Source of the DNA: Plastoroseomonas arctica
GTDB lineage: Bacteria; Pseudomonadota; Alphaproteobacteria; Acetobacterales; Acetobacteraceae
NCBI RefSeq assembly: GCF_018128965.1
Contig: NZ_JAAEDH010000005.1
Coordinates: forward strand, 1-64,000
Length of the DNA stretch: 64,000 nucleotides
Direction: 5' to 3'
The position numbers and the translations under genes are program-made. The notes below the pieces were generated by a model, which had not been told where the DNA came from, did not search any database, and worked only from the letters and a program-made list of their open reading frames with translations. Positions 36,487 through 43,629 of this stretch are shown one piece after another (position 1 is the first letter of the stretch; each line of letters begins with the position of its first letter).

Positions 36487-37598
36487 CAGCGCTCCGGCAG
36501 GGCGACCAGCTCGCGGCGGCGTGCCTGTTCGCGGAGGGCGGGTTGCGCCGCATCGAGGATGGCGCGCGACGGTGCGCTGGTCGTCTCGGGATAGGTTGCG
36601 CGAGACCCGTATTCGCGGCTGTAGCGCTCGCTCGGCCAGACGCGGCGCCCACCATCATCGTACAGCGGATTGCGCGACAGGGAGGTGCCCGACGCCGGCA
36701 GGGCGAGCCCACCCTGCACGGCACAAGCCGGTCGCAGGCCAGGGCCGGTCGCGATCGCGAAGGCCTCTGCGGCGGCGAGCGCCTCGCCGTGCGCAACCTT
36801 CGGCGCCCGGCCTGCGGCAAGGGCCTCGGTCAGCTCGGTATCATCGTAGAGCGCCGCGCCCGGGAACATGGCCGTGAGCTCTGTAGCCGTCATCGCGCTG
36901 CCGGTGGAAAAATTCGGCCAGTCCCGATTGTGCACGTGGCCGATCGCCAGGACGCCCAGTGGCGCGAGAAGGCGGTGCAGCCTGGCGAGGATCGCGGGCT
37001 TCGGCTCCAGGAAATAGAAGGCATCCTGGCAGGCGACGAGGTCGAAGGCTCCATCGGGCAGCGGCCAATCCTGCGCTGCGTCCATGCAGATCAGACGAGC
37101 CTCCGGCACCAGCCAATGCCGCGCGATCCAGAGCTTGGCGAAGACCACGTCGGCGCCGGTAACCGCCGCGCCGCGCAGCGCCAATTCGCGCAGGTGGTGC
37201 CCGATGCCGCAGGCGAGCTCGAACACCGAAGAGGGCGCCGGGCAATGCGCCTCGACCAGCGCGAGTCCGGCAAGGAAGGTCGGATCGGACCAGCGATGCG
37301 CGAAGTAATCCGCGACGGGTCCCCAGGCGAGCAGCGCCATCGCCTGCCGCAGCGTCAGCGTCTCGCGCCGGGTGACCAGCTCGCGCAGCGCTACGGGGTC
37401 GGCCGTGGGGCCCTGCCACCAGTCATCCTGGTCGCCGAGCAGCAGCACCAGCGCACCGGTGCGGTCGCCGTTATCCAGCCGCTCCAGCGCCGCCGCTGCC
37501 AGGGCCTCCCGCCCGGTGCGGAGAAAGGCGATCCCGTCCGGCGCCGGCCAGCGACGTCCCTGTGCGTCGCGCACCGAGTGTGCGGTGTCCGCGATCAC
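36483..37598 (-). CDS. class I SAM-dependent methyltransferase with unusual flanking regions
   Basis: A 371-residue protein. The central domain (about 120-230) is a Rossmann methyltransferase: motif I is VFELACGIG (125-133), an acidic residue follows motif II, and LVACQDAFYFLEP is the motif IV/post-IV region. Residues 1-100 form a separate N-terminal region reminiscent of the Trm112-like leader found on some methyltransferases but without zinc cysteines. Residues about 290-371 form an Arg/Tyr-rich tail (NPLYDDGGRRVWPSERYSREY) I do not recognise. The start is GTG 37598, within a GTGA overlap with the HD-like gene; the open frame extends upstream inside that gene. It probably methylates an intermediate or the final conjugate. 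Target atom unknown. Confidence 0.78.
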   Translation of the reverse strand: MIADTAHSVRDAQGRRWPAPDGIAFLRTGREALAAAALERLDNGDRTGALVLLLGDQDDWWQGPTADPVALRELVTRRETLTLRQAMALLAWGPVADYFAHRWSDPTFLAGLALVEAHCPAPSSVFELACGIGHHLRELALRGAAVTGADVVFAKLWIARHWLVPEARLICMDAAQDWPLPDGAFDLVACQDAFYFLEPKPAILARLHRLLAPLGVLAIGHVHNRDWPNFSTGSAMTATELTAMFPGAALYDDTELTEALAAGRAPKVAHGEALAAAEAFAIATGPGLRPACAVQGGLALPASGTSLSRNPLYDDGGRRVWPSERYSREYGSRATYPETTSAPSRAILDAAQPALREQARRRELVALPERW

Positions 37599-38515
37599 GC
37601 GGCGAGGCCCATGCGGTCGAGCAGCGCATCCTGGAACGGCTTGATCGGCCCGGCGTGGACCAGCGCCATCTCGTTCTGCAGATAGGCCATTGTGGTGCTG
37701 GCGGCGCGCAGGTGATGTTCCATCTGCAGGACGCGGTCGAGCGTGTCGGCGGCGTGGAACGCCTGGCCCTCGGCGGTCTCGACGTCGGGCAGGATGCGGC
37801 ACGCCTCGGCGACGCGGCTTCCCAGCGCCGGGGTCAGCTCCCCGAGTGCGAGTTCGGTGGCGCCGGAGATGGCGGGCGCCAGCCACTCGCCCAGCAAGGT
37901 CTCGCCGGCGAAACCGGCATCGGCGAGGAGGGCGTTGTGGAGGTGATGCGCGAGGGAGGCCAGGAAGACGCAGCCGGTATCGGCACCGGTCTCCGGCGCC
38001 AGCAGGACGGCCGCTACGGCGACGCAGAGGCAATGCTCGGCATGGTTCTCGGGCGGCTCCAGCATCAGCCTGGAGCGGCCGGGGGTGGTGGCACCGGCAC
38101 GGGGCTGCCGCGCCAGCCGCTCGACGAAGGCGGGCACCGCCATGGACACGCCCGGATCCGCGTCATCGTCGAGGTGCACCTGAGGCGAGCCGCCGCGCAA
38201 CCAGCGCCGCGCCGGCGCATCGAGCAGAACCGCGGCAGCGTCGAACCCGTTTCCCAGAATCTCCCGCACCGCCTCGCCCGGCAGGCCCGCGGCGTGCAGG
38301 CTGGCGGCATCCAGATCGCCCAGACGCGTCGCAACCAAGGCCCGCGCCGTGACGTCGCGCGCGACCGAGTTCGTCTCCTCGCCGGCCACAAGCCGCCGCC
38401 ACGCCAAAGCAAAAAGCCGCTCGGCGACCGATCCCGTCTGGTTGGCCGACCGCACGCGTTTGAGGTTGCCGATCTCGCGCAGCAGCGGCAGCCAGTGCGG
38501 CGAGGGCAGGTTCAC
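37595..38515 (-). CDS. HD-domain-like protein, possible phosphohydrolase
   Basis: A 306-residue, probably cytoplasmic protein. Residues about 150-275 have the spacing of an HD metal-dependent phosphohydrolase: NHAEHC (H158, H161), LAHHLHNA (H190, H191, H193) and HAADTLDRV (D257). The usual HD doublet reads HH here, so metal binding may be altered. Residues 1-100 are helical with no recognised domain. The start is GTG 38515 inside a GTGA overlap with the inositol-phosphate synthase stop. An inositol-phosphate or pseudodisaccharide-phosphate phosphatase is otherwise missing from the operon, so dephosphorylation is a reasonable but unproven role. It could instead be a structural or regulatory HD relative. 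Confidence 0.6.
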   Translation of the reverse strand: MNLPSPHWLPLLREIGNLKRVRSANQTGSVAERLFALAWRRLVAGEETNSVARDVTARALVATRLGDLDAASLHAAGLPGEAVREILGNGFDAAAVLLDAPARRWLRGGSPQVHLDDDADPGVSMAVPAFVERLARQPRAGATTPGRSRLMLEPPENHAEHCLCVAVAAVLLAPETGADTGCVFLASLAHHLHNALLADAGFAGETLLGEWLAPAISGATELALGELTPALGSRVAEACRILPDVETAEGQAFHAADTLDRVLQMEHHLRAASTTMAYLQNEMALVHAGPIKPFQDALLDRMGLAA

Positions 38516-39711
38516 GCGGCGGTATCCGCCATCAGCCAGCTGTGCAGCATGCGTTCCTGAACCGGGAAGGCGTGCTCGGGCGCGTCGCCGCGGGCCGTCA
38601 TCGGCGCCTTGAAGAACAGTGACAACTGCTCCTGCGGACCGGCCTCGCCGCGCTGCTGCGCGAGGTCGAGAACGCGCGCGATCTCGAGGACCAGCGGCGC
38701 CGCGAGCACGCTGTCCTTGCACAGGAAATTGACCTTGATCTGCATGCGCTGACCGAGGAAGCCGGTGACGTCGATATTGTCCCAGGCTTCCTTGTCGTCG
38801 CCACGCGGGCGGTAGTAGCGGATGTCGACCACATGATCCTCGACCGGGTAGCCGAGGATGGAGTCGAGGACGCTGCCCTTGGTGCCGAGCTTCGACTTCA
38901 GGCTGTCGGGGTCCTGGAGCGCCTCACCATCGCGATTGCCGAGGATGTTGGTCGAGAACCAGCCATCGACATGCAAGGCGCGCGCCTTGAACGCTGGGGC
39001 AAGCACGGTCTTGATCAGTGTCTGACCGGTCTTGCCATCCTTGCCGGCGAGCGGGACGCCGTGCCGCTGCGCGAGTTCGACGAGAGCCGGCACCTCCGCC
39101 GCCGTGGATGGGGTGAAATTGCCGTAAGGCACGCCCGCGGAAATCGCGGCATAGGCGTAGAGCATCGCGGGCCCGATCGCTGCGTCATCCGCATCCAGCC
39201 CGCGCTCGAACGCTTCGGGCGAGGCCCAGGCGTCGCTGGCCTGCGGCGTGCGCTCGGTCGAGGCGAGATTGATCATGACGACGCTGTCGAAATCGCCCTC
39301 GTCGCGGAACCGGCGCAGGTCATCGGTGATGGCGTCGATCGCCGCGCGATGGCCCGCGGCGGTGTGCATGTTCGCACCCTCGATCCGGCGGCAGTAGGCG
39401 GCACTCGCCACACCCGCCCAGGGACGGATCGCCGAGAGGGCGGGCTCGACACTGGCCATCTGGTCGGCAGGCAACACGCGATGTTCGACGGCCGCATCAG
39501 CCAGTGACTGTGCGTTGAGATCCCAGCCACGCAAGTAGAGATCCTCGTATTGCACCATCCGCGGAACCGAAAGATGGGCGAGCGGCAGTCCATCCATGCG
39601 ATTGGTGCCAAGCCGCAGAATTTCGAGCCCTGCTGCTGCTGTCGTTGCGACGGCACCACCCATGCCGATGACTGCCACGCCGATCTTTCGGCGCTTCGCG
39701 ATCACGTTCAT
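38512..39711 (-). CDS. ino1: inositol-3-phosphate synthase (myo-inositol-1-phosphate synthase)
   Basis: NAD-dependent cyclisation of glucose-6-phosphate to inositol phosphate. The protein has 399 residues from ATG 39711, which has GAGG nine bases upstream; another ATG lies three codons earlier but directly abuts that site. Family landmarks: N-terminal Rossmann motif VIGMGGAVATT, GKDGKTGQTLIKT (the GDD-K-SGQT counterpart that binds phosphate and NAD), WFSTNILGNRDGEAL, and YRPRGDDKEAWDNIDVTGFLG. It is first in an eight-gene operon with GTGA/ATGA couplings, 30-40 bases after a sigma70-type promoter. Free-living bacteria with Ino1 usually use it for inositol lipids or thiols (mycothiol); which product is made here is unknown. 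Confidence 0.92.
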   Translation of the reverse strand: MNVIAKRRKIGVAVIGMGGAVATTAAAGLEILRLGTNRMDGLPLAHLSVPRMVQYEDLYLRGWDLNAQSLADAAVEHRVLPADQMASVEPALSAIRPWAGVASAAYCRRIEGANMHTAAGHRAAIDAITDDLRRFRDEGDFDSVVMINLASTERTPQASDAWASPEAFERGLDADDAAIGPAMLYAYAAISAGVPYGNFTPSTAAEVPALVELAQRHGVPLAGKDGKTGQTLIKTVLAPAFKARALHVDGWFSTNILGNRDGEALQDPDSLKSKLGTKGSVLDSILGYPVEDHVVDIRYYRPRGDDKEAWDNIDVTGFLGQRMQIKVNFLCKDSVLAAPLVLEIARVLDLAQQRGEAGPQEQLSLFFKAPMTARGDAPEHAFPVQERMLHSWLMADTAA

Positions 39712-39747
39712 GCAACACATCCTCTTTCTTATTCATGGATCCACGCC

Positions 39748-39776
39748 GAATTATGCGGATCCGGACCAACGTACAA
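39748..39776 (-). promoter_or_regulatory. sigma70-type promoter candidate for the inositol operon
   Basis: On the minus strand TTGTAC (plus 39776-39771) and TAATTC (plus 39753-39748) are separated by 17 bases. Transcription would start near 39741, about 30 bases before the ino1 ATG and its GAGG site. It lies in the 153-base gap that follows the MFS gene, the most AT-rich stretch in this part of the window. Confidence 0.45.
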
Positions 39777-39864
39777 AGCATCGGAGCGGGACTTGGGCGT
39801 GTAACGACGCCTCGCAAGCCGAAGATGCGTCGCGATATTTTTCGCGCGGCGCGCAACTTCGACG

Positions 39865-41118
39865 TTACTGCTGAAACCGGCGCACCATGCTGGCGCTGCC
39901 CAGGGCCAGCAGGCCGTAGCCCGCGCCCACCGCAAGGGCGAGCGGCACCACGCCGAGCGCGGCGGCGGGCCCCGCGACAGCGGAACCGAGCACGTCACCC
40001 AGGTTGAGCGCGGCCATGTACAGCGCGAACCGGCTCGCCGCGACCGCGCCGCGGCTCGCATGCATCACCGCCGGCGCGAGAGCCACGAACGACAACGCGG
40101 ATGTGATGCCGGACAGCGACAGCGCCGCTGGTCCGGCCCAGCCGCCGCTCAGGCCGAGCACCGCGCCGGACGCCACATGCGCCGCGGCGCTGGCGCCGAG
40201 AAGCCATCCGAGCGCGCGCGCGGGCCCGACGCGGTCCGTCCATCGCCCGACAAGCCAGGCGCCGAGCGTGCCCGAGGCCAGGCCGATCATCCCCTGCGCC
40301 GTCGAGAGCGCGCCGGCGGTCCAGCCCTCCTGCTGGATCAGGTAGACCCCGAGAGGGAGGCGAAACAGCGCCCCGCAGAAATCCTGCAACAGGCAGAACA
40401 GGAGAAGGGCCAGATGAACCGGCCGGACCATGCCGCGGCCAAGCTCCGCGACCAGCGCACCGATGCGTGACCCTGTCGCGACCGTCCGCCGGCGCAGCGA
40501 CAGACACGCATCATCGGGTGCTTCGCGCACCAGCAGCGGCATGATCGCTGCCAGCAAGCCAAGGCACAGCAGCACCATCGCAGCCTGCGCGAGTCCGGCT
40601 TGCGGCAGCACCCAGGCAAAAACTACGGCGCCGACGGCGATGCCTGAAACCAGGCCGGCTCGCGTGCACGCCGTGGCCGCACCCATCTGATCGGTGGGCG
40701 TGTGATCGATGATCATGGCGTCGGTCGCGGTGTCCATCAGCGCGGCGCAGAGGCTGTGCAGCGTGAAGATCGCGGCGATGGTGGAGAGTTCCCCCGGTCG
40801 CGCCTCGCCAAGCCACAACAGGCAGGATTGCGCGGCGAGCGAGCCCGCCATGGCGGTCATCACCCAGAAGCGCCGCCGGCCCATGCGCATGCCGCCGAAC
40901 CGATCCACCACCGGGCCCCACAAGGGCTGCAGGATCCACGGCAGGCCGATGGCCGCGGCATAGGCGCCGAGCTCGGCCGTGCTGGCGCCGAGGCTCGCCG
41001 CATGGTTGGGCAAGGCCGTCAGGGCGAAGCCGGCGACGATTCCCTGGTAGAAATACAAGGTCGCGACGAGGGACAGCCGCCAGCTGGGTGAGGCCAGCAG
41101 CGGCCCTGGCGCGCGCAT
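39865..41118 (-). CDS. MFS transporter
   Basis: A 417-residue inner-membrane protein with about 12 hydrophobic segments in the 6+6 pattern of the major facilitator superfamily. The loop between helices 2 and 3 carries the MFS motif A-like GPVVDRFGGMRMGRR, and its repeat in the second half reads GRWTDRVGPAR. The start at ATG 41118 lies ten bases after the YcaO stop, with a GGACGG site; a longer frame runs into ycaO. Segments such as YFYQGIVAGFALTALPNHAA resemble the AmpG/muropeptide and sugar-conjugate transporters, but the substrate cannot be assigned. It is last in the MBL-YcaO-MFS operon and may export or import the product. Confidence 0.85.
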   Translation of the reverse strand: MRAPGPLLASPSWRLSLVATLYFYQGIVAGFALTALPNHAASLGASTAELGAYAAAIGLPWILQPLWGPVVDRFGGMRMGRRRFWVMTAMAGSLAAQSCLLWLGEARPGELSTIAAIFTLHSLCAALMDTATDAMIIDHTPTDQMGAATACTRAGLVSGIAVGAVVFAWVLPQAGLAQAAMVLLCLGLLAAIMPLLVREAPDDACLSLRRRTVATGSRIGALVAELGRGMVRPVHLALLLFCLLQDFCGALFRLPLGVYLIQQEGWTAGALSTAQGMIGLASGTLGAWLVGRWTDRVGPARALGWLLGASAAAHVASGAVLGLSGGWAGPAALSLSGITSALSFVALAPAVMHASRGAVAASRFALYMAALNLGDVLGSAVAGPAAALGVVPLALAVGAGYGLLALGSASMVRRFQQ

Positions 41119-41128
41119 CAGCCGTCCG

Positions 41129-42595
41129 TCATGCCGGAACCGGCAGGCCCTTCCGCCGCAGCCGCTCGCGCTGTGCGGAGAAGGTGCCGGGCTCGCGATA
41201 CAGCGGGTAGAGGCTGCCGACCAGCCGATCCGCGAGCGCAGCATCGAACCAGGCCGGCCCGCCGGAGCGGGCCTCGTCCTCCGGCCGCAGCAGGACACGC
41301 TTTGCACCCGCGCGCGGAGCATCGACCACCAGCGGATCCTGGCGCGCGCGGAGCCTGCGCACGCCGCGCCAGCCGATGCGGTGATAGCTCATCGTCTCGG
41401 CCTCCAGACCCGGCACCACGACCTTGACCACACGCACCGGATCACCAGGCGGCGAGCAATCGACGTAGAACACCTCGAGCCCCTCGGCGGCGAGGCGGCT
41501 GGTCAGTAAATCGAGGGTCGCCACCGACGTCGGCACCGGCGCGCTCGGCAGATCCGAAAGCTTCTGGCGGGATGATTCGGAGAAGACCGTATCGGCGAGC
41601 CGTGCCTGCAGTGCGGCCGCGTCGTCATCCAGCCAAGCCGTCATCGCCGCCAGGGCGCGGGGTTCCTCTTCCTCGACATCCAGCAGCGCAAGCTGCGGCG
41701 CGGTGTAGCTCTCGGGCAGATGCCGGAGGAGCAACTCGATCGGACCATGCGTCGCGGCCTTGCGCGCGCGCGATCCGCAGAATTCCAGCAGCGCCTTGCG
41801 CAGCGCACGGTCCCGGTCGGGGTGGGCCGCCTCGCCGCACGAGGTGACCTGGATCGGCACCGCCGGGCCGCCGCGATCGGGGCCCACCACGTAGAGGTTG
41901 CTGATGCCGAAATCGGTGGAAGCGAGCTTGATCGTGACGTCGATGTCGAGCGCGCTCAGCTTTGCCAACAGCGCGCGCACCTCGGGCTCGGGCACGGAAT
42001 CGGGCTCGACCACGAGCCCTTGATCCAGCGCGCGAAATCCGACCACGTTCCCGTCTCGCTGCAGGGCTTCCATGATGCCGTGGGCGATGGCGTGTTCGAG
42101 ATCAAGCCCGGCACCAAGGCCGCTCGTGATCGGCGTGATCAGCTGCGCCGGCCCGTGGACCATCTGGTAGCCGTAGGCGGCCACCCACTCGACGGGCAGC
42201 AAGGTGGTCTCGCCATCGGTCCAGCGCCGCGCCTCCGTCCAATCCAGCGTCATGTCGGCGGTGTAGTGGCTGCCCGCCGGCAGACAGAGGGTGAGCGGGT
42301 CGATCACGGGACGCTTCGCCGAAAGCGCGGCGTAGCTGCCGCGGATCGGCGTGATGCGCTCGACCTGCTGTTCGGCGTGGATTTCCTCGCAGAGCTCGCC
42401 CAAGGCGCCGACCTCGGCCTGGATGGCCGAGAAGCCGTAGCCATAGCCGGTCGTCGCGGGCTTGCCCGGCGCGATCAGGTTGGCCTGCACGACCGGTATA
42501 CCGGTCCTGTCCAGCGCATCGATGCGGAACACCGTCAGCTCGCCAAGACCTGCCAAGCTGTCGCGGAATGCCTGAGCCACGGCGTCCAGAGTCAT
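41129..42595 (-). CDS. stand-alone YcaO-domain protein
   Basis: A 488-residue member of the YcaO superfamily, ATP-dependent enzymes that activate amide bonds to form azolines, thioamides or amidines in peptides; E. coli YcaO itself is linked to RimO. The nucleotide/metal motifs are in place: the Ser/Glu-rich helix FSAIQAEVGALGELCEE (55-71), SGLGAGLDLEHAIAHGIMEA followed by LQRD (158-181, including E176 and R180), and AHPDRDRALRKALLEFCGSR (257-276). The C-terminus is LPVPA, only a partial version of the PxPxP tail of azoline-forming YcaOs. No TfuA, dehydrogenase or obvious precursor peptide is nearby. It overlaps the metallo-beta-lactamase gene in ATGA, so the two are probably functional partners. 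Confidence 0.85.
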   Translation of the reverse strand: MTLDAVAQAFRDSLAGLGELTVFRIDALDRTGIPVVQANLIAPGKPATTGYGYGFSAIQAEVGALGELCEEIHAEQQVERITPIRGSYAALSAKRPVIDPLTLCLPAGSHYTADMTLDWTEARRWTDGETTLLPVEWVAAYGYQMVHGPAQLITPITSGLGAGLDLEHAIAHGIMEALQRDGNVVGFRALDQGLVVEPDSVPEPEVRALLAKLSALDIDVTIKLASTDFGISNLYVVGPDRGGPAVPIQVTSCGEAAHPDRDRALRKALLEFCGSRARKAATHGPIELLLRHLPESYTAPQLALLDVEEEEPRALAAMTAWLDDDAAALQARLADTVFSESSRQKLSDLPSAPVPTSVATLDLLTSRLAAEGLEVFYVDCSPPGDPVRVVKVVVPGLEAETMSYHRIGWRGVRRLRARQDPLVVDAPRAGAKRVLLRPEDEARSGGPAWFDAALADRLVGSLYPLYREPGTFSAQRERLRRKGLPVPA

Positions 42596-43497
42596 CGCAC
42601 GTTCCCCGCCATGTTGCGCAGGTCATCGATCGGAATGCGGCGAACGCCCGGGCGTCGCGCCAGCTGGTCATCGAGCGAGGCCAGCGCCATCGCGGTGGTG
42701 ATGCCCGGCGCGTGCTCGAAGGGCGTGCAGATGGTGTCGAAATCCAGGGGCGCGATGACATCGCGATAGTGACGCAGTTCAGAGGGCGACAATGGAATGT
42801 CCTTGTGGAACGCCTTGTGGGAGGAGAGCGCGAGGTTGTTGCCCGCCGCATCCTGGTCGACCTTGAACGCGTCGCCGCAGAACAGGGTACGCCGGCCGGA
42901 ATCATGGAGCGCCGCCTGGCCTTCATAGTGGCCGCCGACATGGTGCAGCACCTGGCCGGGACGAAGCTCCAGCGTATCGTCGTAGGGCCAGGTCACGCGG
43001 AACGCCTTCGTCATCCGTAGATCATCCTTCTGAATGGCGAGGATTTCCGGCTTGAACACCTCCTGCAGCTGCCACAGCGCGCCGTAGCCATGGCAATGCG
43101 ACGCGGCGAGGAACCGGATGCCGCCGAGCCTGCGGATCTCCTCGAGCATTGGCGGCGTGTAGTAGGGCGCCGCCTCGAAGGCCGTGTTGCCGTCGGGATG
43201 CAGCAACAGCCACCCCGTGCCGTTGAGGCCGAAGCCAGGGCTGGTGGTGAACGCCACCATGTCGCCGGGCAGGCGACGCCAATCGCCCGTAAGCCGGGCC
43301 GCGACTTCGCCTTCGGTCAGGAAATGCCAGCCATCTTCGGGCAGGTCGTTGCGCGTGTCCTCACAGACGGGACAAGCGGCTGGCTTGAAATGCTTCTGCC
43401 AGAAGCCGCAATGGGCGCAGGCCCAGGGGGTCAGCGCCATGTCGAGCGCGATTTGCGGTTGGCCTGTGAACCCTGTGCCAAGAGGCTGCTCCATCAT
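42592..43497 (-). CDS. metallo-beta-lactamase-fold hydrolase with N-terminal zinc-ribbon/rubredoxin-like knuckle
   Basis: A 301-residue protein. Residues 27-45 hold two CxxC pairs (CAHC at 27-30, CPVC at 42-45), a rubredoxin- or zinc-ribbon-like knuckle. The rest is a metallo-beta-lactamase fold with SHCHGYG (H134, H136), HHVGGHYEG (H190) and FCGDAF (D209). The canonical HxHxDH motif is reduced to HxHxxG, so one metal site is probably missing or rearranged. The start is uncertain: two tandem ATGs at 43497/43494, or one at 43440 just before the CxxC motif. It leads an operon with YcaO and an MFS transporter, behind an EcfG-like promoter. Redox or hydrolytic role unknown. Confidence 0.8.
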   Translation of the reverse strand: MMEQPLGTGFTGQPQIALDMALTPWACAHCGFWQKHFKPAACPVCEDTRNDLPEDGWHFLTEGEVAARLTGDWRRLPGDMVAFTTSPGFGLNGTGWLLLHPDGNTAFEAAPYYTPPMLEEIRRLGGIRFLAASHCHGYGALWQLQEVFKPEILAIQKDDLRMTKAFRVTWPYDDTLELRPGQVLHHVGGHYEGQAALHDSGRRTLFCGDAFKVDQDAAGNNLALSSHKAFHKDIPLSPSELRHYRDVIAPLDFDTICTPFEHAPGITTAMALASLDDQLARRPGVRRIPIDDLRNMAGNVR

Positions 43498-43527
43498 CCG
43501 TATGGCCGGCGAGACCTATCGGAGACG

Positions 43528-43552
43528 AACACCCGACCTGGCGATTGGTTCC
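43528..43552 (-). promoter_or_regulatory. EcfG-like promoter for the MBL-YcaO-MFS operon
   Basis: On the minus strand GGAAC (plus 43552-43548), 16 bases, TGTT (plus 43531-43528). The -35 is a perfect match to the alphaproteobacterial EcfG/SigT consensus and the -10 differs by one base (TGTT for CGTT). A start near 43520 would leave a leader of about 23 bases. It matches the layout seen before glgE. Motif match by eye only. Confidence 0.45.
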
Positions 43553-43629
43553 GCGCCCTCGATGCGGTGGATGGGGCTTGGTGGAGAACGCGACGGGTGG
43601 CGGGGCACGGCGGCCCCGCCACCCCGGCA

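Noticed and set aside
31688-39711. Mycothiol biosynthesis locus
   Set aside because: Ino1, GT4 and PIG-L fit, but no MshC or MshD homologue is present and the methyltransferase, Gfo/Idh and isomerase have no role in mycothiol synthesis.
39805-39832. CGACGC/GCGTCG inverted repeat after the MFS gene as its terminator
   Set aside because: The 16-base loop is long and no T-run follows on the minus strand.
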